Assembly (NCBI GenBank): GCA_910588295.1
Contig: CAJUQO010000002.1
Coordinates: 1-64,000, forward strand
Length of the DNA stretch: 64,000 nucleotides
DNA from: an uncultured Lachnospiraceae bacterium
GTDB taxonomy: Bacteria; Bacillota; Clostridia; Lachnospirales; Lachnospiraceae
Direction: 5' to 3'
How positions within the stretch are numbered: the stretch's first letter is position 1; the number at the start of each line of letters is the position of its first letter. The notes below the pieces were generated by a model. The model was not told where the DNA came from. It saw only the letters and a list, made by a program, of their open reading frames with translations, and did not search any database. Positions 32,691 through 41,790 of this stretch are shown here, in pieces. Both the position numbers and the translations under genes were made by a program.

Positions 32691-34396
32691 AAGATTTCCT
32701 GATCCGTTCCGATCAGCACATGTTTTCCCTCAAACGCGAATCCATAATGCCGGATACGTGCCCGGGGAATACCGGCGCTGATCAATTCCGCATCGTATTC
32801 CTTCTCCCGGATCTGGCGCAGGGCCGCTGCCACCGTTTCCTCCAGGCTGTCCTCCTCACCGGCATCATGTACTTTAAATTCCAGCACCAGGGCAGGAAGG
32901 CCGTCTCCTTCCGCGCTGCGGGGCTGCATCAGCACATCATACCGGCCAAAATCGCTCTCCCGGTTCGATTTGATCTGATAATGCTCTCTCTGATCCACCA
33001 AAAGCCCCAGGACAAAACCATGGTAAAAGCGCTCAGGTTCCGTCCGTTCGGAGGGATGATTCACGGTGTCAAAAAACCCAAACGTATCCAGGGCCACTTT
33101 ATTCATATAATGGTTCATGGCTTTTAGATCGCCCTGCAACAGCGATTTCGCAAAATTCTGGTAATCTCCCTCCGATCTGCCAAACCATTCTCTGATCAGC
33201 CGCTCGAACATGAGCTCAACCTCAAAATTGGTCAGGGACAGTTCAAATTGCTTCTGCAGCGTTCTCGGATGCACCGCATAGGACTTCACTTTTAGATAGC
33301 CGCCGGCAAGCAGTAAGCTCCAAACCGCGCCCTCATTGCCCCCCAGCTGATCAAAAACGATCTGCTCGTCAATCTCCGTATAAATGCTCTTTCCCTCCAG
33401 CAGATCTTCCATATGCTGCTTGATATCCCGGGTTCCCGTGCGGATCAGACTGCTCACCAGGGCATTGGAGCTTGTGGAAGCCCAGAATGTCTGATATGTC
33501 TTTTCTTTTAGAAAATTCGTGATCGACCATGGATTGTAGATATTGGAAACCCTTCCGAATGTGAAACCGTCATACCATTCCTTTACCCGCTCTTTTTCCC
33601 CGGACATGCCCGCTTCCTCTAAGGCCGCATATACTTCCCCTTCTGTAAACCCAAAGGCAGCAGCGTAAGCCTGCGAGGTTGTCGTTACCACCCGCAGATT
33701 ATTTAAATCCGAAAAAATGAATTCTTTGGACATCCGGGTAACGCCTGTCATAACTGCCCGCTCCAGATAGGGATTGGACTTAAATGTGGCATTGAATATA
33801 CTGCGTGTAAAGTTCACCAGTTCCTCCCAGTATCCGCCCACATAGGCTTCCTGCAGAGGGGAATCATATTCATCCAACAACACAATGACATTTTTGCCAT
33901 AATATCTGCCCAGATACCCGCAGAGCCGCTGCAATGCCAGACTGGCCGCCGTGTCATCCATATCGGCATTCACATTGTCAAATTCCTTCTTTTCAACAGC
34001 GCTCAGGCAATCCCCCTCCGACAGATACCGGTGGTTTCTGTACTGTTCTGCCAGCAATGCGCAGATCTGTTTCCGCAGGGTCTCATAAGTATTCCCCTTC
34101 GCCGAGGAAAAGGTAATGGAAAGCACCGGGTAAGCGCCCTGCAGCAGCCGGTATTTCTTTTCCCGCCAAATAGAAAGCCCTTTGAAAAGATCCTTTCTGT
34201 TCTCGTAACGGTTAGAAAAAAAGCACTCCAGCATACTCATATTTAAAGTCTTGCCAAAACGGCGGGGACGGGCGATCAACGTCACATCATCACCGTTTTC
34301 CCACCACTCGCGGATGAAATCCGTTTTGTCCACATAAAAGAAATCATTTTCGCGCAGGGATGCAAAGTTCTGTTTTCCGATACTTATGGTGCGCAT
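32672..34396 (-). CDS. AAA-ATPase-like / PDDEXK nuclease-like protein
   Basis: A 574-aa protein of a family abundant in gut Bacteroidetes and Clostridia (AAA-ATPase_like PF09820 plus PDDEXK_9 PF08011). It starts with the family's 'FASLRENDFFYVDKTDFI', then a variant P-loop 'ARPRRFGKTLNMSML' and Walker B 'VIVLLDEYDSPLQEAY'. The C-terminal nuclease-like part has 'ESDFGRYDVLMQP' and 'LPALVLEFKVHD' (D and E-x-K). Function of the family is unproven; mobile-element or defence roles have been suggested. Monocistronic, with its own hairpin. Confidence 0.88.
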   Translation of the reverse strand: MRTISIGKQNFASLRENDFFYVDKTDFIREWWENGDDVTLIARPRRFGKTLNMSMLECFFSNRYENRKDLFKGLSIWREKKYRLLQGAYPVLSITFSSAKGNTYETLRKQICALLAEQYRNHRYLSEGDCLSAVEKKEFDNVNADMDDTAASLALQRLCGYLGRYYGKNVIVLLDEYDSPLQEAYVGGYWEELVNFTRSIFNATFKSNPYLERAVMTGVTRMSKEFIFSDLNNLRVVTTTSQAYAAAFGFTEGEVYAALEEAGMSGEKERVKEWYDGFTFGRVSNIYNPWSITNFLKEKTYQTFWASTSSNALVSSLIRTGTRDIKQHMEDLLEGKSIYTEIDEQIVFDQLGGNEGAVWSLLLAGGYLKVKSYAVHPRTLQKQFELSLTNFEVELMFERLIREWFGRSEGDYQNFAKSLLQGDLKAMNHYMNKVALDTFGFFDTVNHPSERTEPERFYHGFVLGLLVDQREHYQIKSNRESDFGRYDVLMQPRSAEGDGLPALVLEFKVHDAGEEDSLEETVAAALRQIREKEYDAELISAGIPRARIRHYGFAFEGKHVLIGTDQEIFETGSH

Positions 34397-34465
34397 AGGG
34401 GGGCCGCCTCTCCTGATGATCTGGGGATATTATACCCTGTTTTGGGGGAGACTGGCAAGGAGGGA

Positions 34466-36361
34466 TTACCGTTTCAAACGTATCACTTTACTCCATGCAC
34501 TGTAATACATCTTTTTCCCAACTTTTTTATAGGCCCGTGCTTTTAAATAATAATTGACATTCCTCTTTAATCCTGGCAACCGCATCCCATGGTCTTTTCT
34601 TCCAAACCTGCTCTTTTGAACATTCTTTATAAAATTTTTCTTAGTACTGAAATATATCTCGTAACCGCTTACAGTCTTGTCTGGCCTGATCTTTATCCGT
34701 CTTGCATATGACAACTTAGGGGCTTTGGGTACTACTTTGACGGTAATCTTTTTTACAGTTTCCTCATAGCCTCCTTTCGCCGCAGCTTTAATCGTTATTT
34801 TGGTTTCTCCATAACTTTTTACTGTTACTTTCCCTTTTGTGGAAACCACAGCCACTTTTTTGTTGCTGCTTTTATACGTCAGCTTCCCGCCACCGCTGGC
34901 TTTCGCTTTCAGGGAAAAGGGCTTACATTTGTAGACGACCGTTTTGGAAGATGCGGTAATTGTTTGAGGCCGCAGCTGATTCGCATTATCATTGTTAGAT
35001 ACAGCTGCCCCTGGCTTGGTAACTTTTCCATCATCTGAAACCTGACCAATTGCTGGAATAATCTTTTGCACAATAAGGATTTTGCCACACGTGGAGCAAT
35101 GTGATCCTTCTGTTAATCCATCTTGCGTATTTGTCGGTTCCACACGTGGATCTATGACGCTCTTATGGCCAATTGCTGGAGTAAACTCATCTTTTTCACT
35201 TTTACATACTGTACAAGTATATGTCCTGATGCCCTTTTCTTCGCAAGTGGCTTTTTTCTTTACCACACCTTTATTATATGTATGCGCTTTTTTGGTAATA
35301 CTCTGTCTCTGAATCTGATTACATATGGAGCATTTTCTGATCTTTATACCCGATTTTGCACAAGTAGGTTGTACACTTATCATCCAGGAACTATAGCTAT
35401 GTTCTATTTCTACTGCATCTATAATATATTCTAAAGTACCAGAGAAAACGCCTACTGTACTCACTTTTACCAGGTACTTCCCTGTTTTACCAGGTACGAA
35501 GCTACTTCTGGCACAATCACTATTTTCATAAGATTGTTTTTTAAGCAGATCCCCATCTGGATTATATATTTCTATAGTTACGGTATAACCACCATCCAAA
35601 ATCCAACCGATAGATGCGTCATTCAAATTTTTATCCGTGATTTTATCCCTGATCCTATAACTACAATGCACTGTCTTGCCTACTCCAATGGTAGAAACAA
35701 TTTCTGAATCATTTTTTTCCCATGCCCATATTTTTATCGCAGGTATAGTCTTTGTACGGACATTAAATGAAACACTACACGCAATATCATAATCACCGCT
35801 AATTGTTACCTCACCGATATATGTATCTTCAGTATCACATACAATGGATATCCAATTATAATCACTGTTTTGATAGGAATGTTCAAAAACTATACCTTTT
35901 GAATTTCTAATTGTTTCCGTTGCGGTATAATTCACGCTATCAATTTCGTTTACTCTTTTACCCGTATCACTATCCGTAAGCTCATAGCAAATATAATATC
36001 GGTTTCCTGTTTCGTATTCAGATGGTACCTCCCCCATTCTGGTATCTGATACCCAAACATGAAGATTATAATTTTGAGCAATTCTCGCATTGGATCCCGC
36101 ACTTTCTAATGTCAATATACCAAAAGAAGTGCTGTCACAATCAGGTTCCCACCTGTCTATCTGACCATTGTTATGAAAAATATTATTTGTATCTGCTATA
36201 GCACAAGGTATTTCTTTTTCTATTGCAACGGTCGCATTAACTTTTTTTGCTGTCAAATCAAATATTAATATGTACACACTTGTCAGTAGAATATTGATTA
36301 TAAGTATTACACGGCGAAATATTTTTAAATTTTGATTAACTGATTTCATTATCCTCGTCAT
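34466..36361 (-). CDS. Surface protein with zinc-ribbon-like repeats and C-terminal Ig/Fn3-like module
   Basis: A 631-aa protein with an N-terminal membrane anchor/signal (about residues 12-35). The first half (about 40-320) is beta-rich and unrecognised. Then comes a Cys/His repeat region: 'CAKSGIKIRKCSICN', 'CEEKGIRTYTCTVCK' and 'HCSTCGKIL', each with C-x2-C preceded by another Cys. It is followed by a Big2-like domain ('LTYKSSNKKVAVVSTKGKV') and an 85-residue tail ending 'YYSAWSKVIRLKR'. The second half is nearly the same as in 38174-39889. The ATG at 36361 abuts its AGGAG; the ATG 12 bases on is an alternative. Confidence 0.75.
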   Translation of the reverse strand: MTRIMKSVNQNLKIFRRVILIINILLTSVYILIFDLTAKKVNATVAIEKEIPCAIADTNNIFHNNGQIDRWEPDCDSTSFGILTLESAGSNARIAQNYNLHVWVSDTRMGEVPSEYETGNRYYICYELTDSDTGKRVNEIDSVNYTATETIRNSKGIVFEHSYQNSDYNWISIVCDTEDTYIGEVTISGDYDIACSVSFNVRTKTIPAIKIWAWEKNDSEIVSTIGVGKTVHCSYRIRDKITDKNLNDASIGWILDGGYTVTIEIYNPDGDLLKKQSYENSDCARSSFVPGKTGKYLVKVSTVGVFSGTLEYIIDAVEIEHSYSSWMISVQPTCAKSGIKIRKCSICNQIQRQSITKKAHTYNKGVVKKKATCEEKGIRTYTCTVCKSEKDEFTPAIGHKSVIDPRVEPTNTQDGLTEGSHCSTCGKILIVQKIIPAIGQVSDDGKVTKPGAAVSNNDNANQLRPQTITASSKTVVYKCKPFSLKAKASGGGKLTYKSSNKKVAVVSTKGKVTVKSYGETKITIKAAAKGGYEETVKKITVKVVPKAPKLSYARRIKIRPDKTVSGYEIYFSTKKNFIKNVQKSRFGRKDHGMRLPGLKRNVNYYLKARAYKKVGKKMYYSAWSKVIRLKR

Positions 36362-36364
36362 CTC

Positions 36365-38038
36365 CTACTTTTTCACACATATAATTTTTCTCCAGGCACT
36401 GTAATATGTCTTTTTCCCAACTTTTTTATAGGATCGTGTTTTCATAAAATAGTTGACATTCTTTTTAACTTTCCCATCCGCATCCCGTGATCATTTTTTT
36501 CAAACCTGCCTTTTCGAACATTCATTTTAAATTTTTTATTTGTGTATAAATATACCTCATAACCACTTATTGTCTTATCCGACTTAATTTTCAGCCGTTT
36601 TGCGTTTGCAAATATAGGAGTTTGGGGTACTACTTTAACGGTGATTTTTTTTCTGTAACCGTAATGCTTAAAACCTTGCTGCCTGGATTGTGGTTTGCGT
36701 CACCAGCAATCGTAACAGTGATTTTAGCCACACTCGGTGAAATCCCTGTAACTCGGCCCTGGGCATTCACCGCAGCTATATCTATATTGTCTGATATATA
36801 GCTTACTGTCCCCACACCGTTTGCCGTAATCTGGGCAGACTCTCCAGCCCGGATACTGACGGAAGACAGCGAAGCTTTGATTGTCTGCGTTGCTTTCCCA
36901 ATCAAAAACTCTTTAACAAGAGTTCCTGCATATCTGCCTATACCGATAATTTCTGCCCTTGCGGTACCCGCCTCTGTGTTATGGCTAAACGTAACAGTAT
37001 AATCTATATCTTTTTTCAAAACGATATCACCATCGGTTACGCTTACCTGTGGCATCTGTGGCTTCCCCGTATAAACGGCATTGGGAATAAAGGCCTCGCA
37101 GAGAACGATCTTCTTTCTCACTGTACCGCCAGAAAACATCGCAATAAATGCATGACCATTATTTTCAGCATAGGTCTGTGCTGTCGAACCGCTGTTTCCA
37201 TACAATGTGAAATGGTCAGAGCAATTCTCAAAAATCCTTCGGTCGAACGCAAGGAAATCATTGTTTATCGTAACTTTTTTCAACAATGAACAAGACGAAA
37301 AAGCTTCAAATGATATCGATTGTACAGATTCAGGAATGTTTACCTCCGAAATTGAATTACATAAAGAAAATGCATTCATCCCTATACTCGTGACACTTTG
37401 CGGTATCTCAATATCGGACAATTTTGTACAACTTGTAAAAGTATATGACTGTATTGATGAAATTTTTTTACCAAGGCGGACGGTTATCATGTTTGTACAA
37501 GCCTGAAAAGCCCCGGTTCCAATAGTCGTAACGTTATCGGGAACAATCATATTTGCTATTCCCGAACATCCACGAAAGGCATCATTTCCAATAGAAACTA
37601 ATTTACTGGGCAACTGAATATTCTCTAACCCTGTACATCTCGCAAATGCTGCTTCACCGATTTTTTAATACTTCCTGGAAGGGAAACCTGCTTTATGGAA
37701 ACACAATCCGAAAAAGCGCATTTCCCAACGTTATCAATATTTCCACTGACAACAATTTTTGTAATATCCTCCAGGTAGTTCGCCCAAGGAACATCCGTGG
37801 TTATTCCTGTATAGTAATTTGCCTCGATCGTGTAGTCAGGCATTGACCCATTTCCGCTAATGGTCAGTGTTCCATCCGAACTGTATTGCCATGTAAGGTT
37901 TTCACCCATAATTCCTGATTTCACAGTTTCTGCTTTAGTTTCCATGAGTGTTATGTTTTGCAGAATACCTATTAGCAGCAGGATCATAGTTAAAAAGTAC
38001 ATAAAGATTACCGGATTCCATTCTTTTATCCTTGTCAT
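36365..38038 (-). pseudogene. BspA-type LRR/Ig surface protein broken by three frameshifts
   Basis: Reads as one gene if three single bases are restored. Frame 1 (38038-37625): membrane signal, then 'GENLTWQYSSDGTLTISG', a BspA-type leader, into the first LRR_5. Frame 2 (to 36630): LRR_5 repeats ('LVSIGNDAFRGCSGIANMIV') plus MBG/Big-like domains. Frames 3 and 4 (36650-36365): 'ITVKVVPQTP', 'SDKTISGYEVYLYTNKKF' and 'YYSAW', the same tail as in the two flanking paralogues. The breaks fall at A-runs on the coding strand near 37661-37666, 36645-36652 and about 36450, each fixed by one extra A. Either a young pseudogene or homopolymer sequencing errors. Confidence 0.75.
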
Positions 38039-38173
38039 TTTTTCACTCCATTCATATTATTTAGGTATTGTTTTTCCACTTCCTGCTATAAGAAAATACT
38101 CTGGTTACATTTTCTTTTTTGTATACGAATTTTTTTATTGTAATCCCTGTACCTGTACCCATACCCTTTTTTC

Positions 38174-39889
38174 CTACCGTTTCAAGCGTATTACTTTACT
38201 CCATGCACTGTAATATGTCTTTTTCCCGACATTTTTATAAGCCCGCGCTTTTACATAATAGTTAATATTCCTTTTCAGTCCTACCATACGTACCCTATGG
38301 GCATCTTTCTTAAACATACCTCTTTTGACATTCTTTTTGAAATTTTTCTTTGTACTGAAATATATTTCGTAACCGCTTACAGTCTTGTCTGGCCTGATTT
38401 TTATCTTTCTTGCATATGACAACTTAGGGGCTTTGGGCACTACTTTGACGGTAATCTGCTTTGTGGCCTCCTTATAGTCTCCTTTAGCCGCCGCTTTGAT
38501 CGTGATTTTGCTTTCCCCATAACCTTTTACCGTTACTTTCCCTTTTGCGGAAATCACAGCTACTTTTTTGTTGCTACTTTTATACGTCAGCTTCCCGCCA
38601 CCGCTGGCTTTCGCTTTCAGGAAAAAGGGCTTGTTTTTGTAGACCACAATTTGGGAAGATGCGACGATTTTCTGAGGTCTGGTCTGGTTTACGTTTTTCT
38701 TTTCAAATGGTCGTCCATCATCTCCTGGCTTGGTATCCTCTCCTTCATTTGAGCCCTGACCGGTGGTTGCTGGAATTACATTTTGGGCAATAAGGATTTT
38801 GCCGCATATGGCGCAATGTGCTCCTTCTGTCAATCCATTGTGTATACTTGTTGGCTCCACACGTTGATCTTTTATGCTTCTATGGCCAATTTCCGGAATA
38901 GACTCAGCCTTTTCACTTTTACATACCATACAAGTATATATCTTGATACCTTTTTCTTCACAAGTGGCATTTTTCTTTATCACGCCACCATCATATGTAT
39001 GTGCCGTTTTTGCAATGGTTTGTGTTTCTATCTGACCACATATAGAACATTTTCTGGTTTTTATACCTGTTTTCGTGCAAGTAGGTTGCTCACCTATTAT
39101 CCATGTATTATAGGCATGTTCTATCGATACATATGCCTTTTCAAGATATTCCTTCATTTTCTCTAAATATATTGATAGATTTACATGATCGTTGTTAATA
39201 TACGCTCTACATGCGTTTAAATAACAGCTGTATGCATATATACTATTCATTTCAATATCGTTCTGGGCATATTCAATCCACCCTTGCAAACTTTTGGGGA
39301 GCTTATCTAATTCTCCAGATTCTAACTTTCCTTTACTGTACGCAGTTGCATAGACAATCATAGTATTACTCATTATAGTTTTATTTTCTATCAGTTTTTT
39401 TCTTTTTGTGTAATCATAATTTTCCCCATATGCACATTCAACCTCGCCCCTCTTCCATAACCTAAAATCGTTCAAAGCAATACCTTTCATCTCATTATAC
39501 CAAACAAACCATTTTTTTAGATCGTCGTCCTCAACCCTAACACAACAAGTTGCACCTATTCCATTACTGGACTCTGCAGTGATTGTCGTCTTTCCTACAG
39601 CTTTCGCTGTAATTATACCCTGATCCACAGTTGCCACACTTGTATCACTACTAGTCCACGTAATGGTTTTATCCGTTGCATTACTTGGTTCTACTGTTGC
39701 CATTAATGACTTCCTAAGGGTAATATCAATTACTATGTAATCACTATCAAGGGAAATTCCTGTAACAGCAATTTCCGAAGTTGACCTCTGCTCTATTTCC
39801 TCTTTTTCTATAGCTTGTGCCGGAACAGACAATATCCATGTCCCAAATAGAAGTATCAAAAAAGCAAACAAATATTTCCATTGTTTCAT
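38174..39889 (-). CDS. Secreted Big2 protein with zinc-ribbon-like repeats
   Basis: A 571-aa exported protein. Signal peptide ending near 'VPAQA', then a Big2 domain at about 40-120 ('TWTSSDTSVATVDQGIITAKA'), a helical segment (about 120-255) with no recognised domain, the Cys repeats 'CTKTGIKTRKCSICG', 'CEEKGIKIYTCMVCK' and 'HCAICGKIL', a second Ig-like domain and the common 85-residue tail. From about 38174 to 39120 the DNA is close to that at 34466-35400, a tandem duplication. GGGAGG precedes the ATG. Probably cell-surface. Confidence 0.78.
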   Translation of the reverse strand: MKQWKYLFAFLILLFGTWILSVPAQAIEKEEIEQRSTSEIAVTGISLDSDYIVIDITLRKSLMATVEPSNATDKTITWTSSDTSVATVDQGIITAKAVGKTTITAESSNGIGATCCVRVEDDDLKKWFVWYNEMKGIALNDFRLWKRGEVECAYGENYDYTKRKKLIENKTIMSNTMIVYATAYSKGKLESGELDKLPKSLQGWIEYAQNDIEMNSIYAYSCYLNACRAYINNDHVNLSIYLEKMKEYLEKAYVSIEHAYNTWIIGEQPTCTKTGIKTRKCSICGQIETQTIAKTAHTYDGGVIKKNATCEEKGIKIYTCMVCKSEKAESIPEIGHRSIKDQRVEPTSIHNGLTEGAHCAICGKILIAQNVIPATTGQGSNEGEDTKPGDDGRPFEKKNVNQTRPQKIVASSQIVVYKNKPFFLKAKASGGGKLTYKSSNKKVAVISAKGKVTVKGYGESKITIKAAAKGDYKEATKQITVKVVPKAPKLSYARKIKIRPDKTVSGYEIYFSTKKNFKKNVKRGMFKKDAHRVRMVGLKRNINYYVKARAYKNVGKKTYYSAWSKVIRLKR

Positions 39890-39984
39890 TTATTCTCCCT
39901 CCCATTCCGTTTCAAACACATCTTTTTCCCAAAATCCCTTTCGAGACATTCTTTTTTAAATTTTTCTTGATGCCGACATATACT

Positions 39985-40635
39985 TCACATGATAATTTTA
40001 TAAGAACATTTGACAATTTTGTATCCATACGACGCTTTTTTATCTTTCTTAACTGTGATCCAGGTAGTCCCAACTGCCAAGGTTTTACCCTCGCCCCTTA
40101 ATAAATTTTTTGCATTTATGAGGTAACTTCCCCTCCCTTTTTTTGTAATCTTTTCGATGCGATATGCCGGTCCGGCCAACCCAAAATCTCCAAGAGATGC
40201 ATAGTACATCCCATCTATGCAGACCAATGAAGCACTATTTTTCTTTAACTTCGGCCGCACAAGCTTTGTCCTAAAGAGTTTTTTATATAGCTTTGATGTA
40301 AAATTCATGTCCAGGCGCGCCAATACTCTCCCACCAGAGAAGTCTTCCAATTGATCCTCATAATTGATTTTGTTATATTTACAATCCGCCAGCGTACCAG
40401 CTATGTCAAATTTATGCGGCACATCCATTTTTATAGCGACCTTTTTATTCTTTTTGTAATCATCCATACAATAAAGCGTTGTCACATAAAAACACATATT
40501 GCCTGTCAACCATTTAATGCCCTTATCCTTCTTCATATTGGAAACTGTGCTGCTTGCCGCTATGGCCTCGCAGGGTTTTTCAATAAACGTAACCAACATG
40601 ATGCAAGAGATCATAATACATATAATTTTTTTCAA
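39985..40635 (-). CDS. Secreted protein of unknown function
   Basis: About 216 aa with a signal peptide (MKKIICIMISCIMLVTF when started at the TTG at 40635, with AGGTGG five bases before it; a GTG at 40644 is also possible). The mature part is rich in Lys and Tyr, with no domain I recognise. A Cys in 'CFYVTTLYCMDD' and later 'LVCIDGMYYASLGDFGLAG' may form disulphides. It lies between the T7SS operon and the surface-protein cluster and could be exported by either route. The 40636-40876 gap holds no gene I can support. Confidence 0.6.
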   Translation of the reverse strand: MKKIICIMISCIMLVTFIEKPCEAIAASSTVSNMKKDKGIKWLTGNMCFYVTTLYCMDDYKKNKKVAIKMDVPHKFDIAGTLADCKYNKINYEDQLEDFSGGRVLARLDMNFTSKLYKKLFRTKLVRPKLKKNSASLVCIDGMYYASLGDFGLAGPAYRIEKITKKGRGSYLINAKNLLRGEGKTLAVGTTWITVKKDKKASYGYKIVKCSYKIIM

Positions 40636-40876
40636 TATTACCACCTATCCTTCTTTAAAATTCTCTAATGCTCAAGGCAATGCTCCTTGAATCATCAAGC
40701 ACAAAACCCTTTCCGGCCACGTGAGCGTACTGAAATATGCAACTGCTTTTTCAAAAAACAATAATGCAAATCGTCTCCAGTCACAATATCGGTTGGTCAA
40801 AAACGATAGTATATGCTTTTGTCATATGCGATATCCTGCTTCTTTGAACCAATGAACAGGTTTGTTTTCTGGAATT

Positions 40877-41185
40877 TTATAATCCCTTGCTCTTCCGCAC
40901 CGCATTCTGCTGCGCGGCCTGGTACAGTTCCTTGGCATAGCGGAGATACTCCGCATAATTTTTTATAGCCTGCCTGGTCTTTCCCGACACGGAACCGCTC
41001 TGCTCCATACCGCGCCATTCCTGGCAAAACAAATTGTATTCTTCGCCCTGCCAGTAGGCAGACGCATCTGAGATTCCCGCGGAAATATCCCGCATTTTTC
41101 TATCGTATGTATCCACAAAGCTATCCATTTTCTTCGCGCAATTTTCCAATTGATCCGTATTTACCTTGATTGAATAGTACCCCAT
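40877..41185 (-). CDS. WXG100-family protein (T7SS substrate or partner)
   Basis: 102 aa, two helices joined by the WXG-type turn 'YWQGEEY'. ESX/WXG100 proteins form helical hairpins exported by T7SS. It lacks a clear C-terminal YxxxD/E signal, so it may depend on a partner carrying one, such as the 41198 product 12 bases upstream. GGAGAG precedes the ATG. Last gene of the T7SS operon. Confidence 0.75.
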   Translation of the reverse strand: MGYYSIKVNTDQLENCAKKMDSFVDTYDRKMRDISAGISDASAYWQGEEYNLFCQEWRGMEQSGSVSGKTRQAIKNYAEYLRYAKELYQAAQQNAVRKSKGL

Positions 41186-41197
41186 CTCTCCTCAGCC

Positions 41198-41491
41198 TCA
41201 CTTAAACTGTTCCGACAAACTGATATTGGACTGTTCTGTTTTTTCATACCCTTCTCCGATCTGCTTTCGCAGGATGCGAACATAGTTTTCTATTACGGTA
41301 TGTCTTGCATTATAATATTTCTCTTTCATCGTGCCAAAAGAAGCGCTGGCATGGCTATAGGCCGCGCCGGACCATCCGTTTCCCAACGCATTTGCCGATG
41401 CTATGGCTGCCTCGAAAGCTGTCTGCATTTCCTGATTGTCATTGGAAATCCTCTTGGCTAAGCCGGAAACCGCGTCTGTATTGATTTTCAA
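41198..41491 (-). CDS. WXG100-family protein with C-terminal YxxxE signal
   Basis: 97 aa. Central turn 'GWSGAAY' and a C-terminal 'GYEKTEQSNISLSEQF', which contains YxxxE, the general T7SS export signal. The start is a TTG overlapping the DUF4176 stop (TTGA), with GGAGGG eight bases upstream. Paralogue of 43393-43698, with which it shares the ending N-x-S-L-x3-F. Confidence 0.8.
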   Translation of the reverse strand: MKINTDAVSGLAKRISNDNQEMQTAFEAAIASANALGNGWSGAAYSHASASFGTMKEKYYNARHTVIENYVRILRKQIGEGYEKTEQSNISLSEQFK

Positions 41492-41772
41492 TTCTCCTGC
41501 CCTCCGTTAGCCAGATAATCCTCCATCTTCGCCAGATACTGCTCCCGCTCCGGATTATGGTATCCTCTGAAAATCACATCCATAATATCCTCATGGTTGA
41601 ACATATAGACCAGTTCCTTCGTCAAATACCCTTCCGGATACAGCAGCCCCATATAGTCAAATTCCCGATGATCTTCTTCCACGACCTGTTTTATCCCGAT
41701 CACCACCAGCTTTTTCCCTGCATTTTTTAACAGCACCACGCTACCCACCGGCAAATAATCTTCCATCCTCAT
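41488..41772 (-). CDS. DUF4176 protein of T7SS locus
   Basis: 94 aa. 'LPVGSVVLLKNAGKKLVVIG' and 'YPEGYLTKELVYMFNHEDI' are the DUF4176 hallmarks. These small beta-rich proteins occur repeatedly in Firmicutes T7SS and LXG-toxin loci; some are thought to be chaperones or immunity-linked. The ATG at 41772 (GAGGAG upstream) is preferred to the GTG at 41787. It lies directly after the effector candidate and overlaps the next WXG gene by four bases. Confidence 0.8.
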   Translation of the reverse strand: MRMEDYLPVGSVVLLKNAGKKLVVIGIKQVVEEDHREFDYMGLLYPEGYLTKELVYMFNHEDIMDVIFRGYHNPEREQYLAKMEDYLANGGQEN

Positions 41773-41790
41773 ACCTTTTCTCCTCACCCG

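Noticed and set aside
40797..41027. Minus-strand frame overlapping the end of the last WXG gene
   Set aside because: Out of frame with the WXG100 gene and without a start signal; sequence looks like a shadow.
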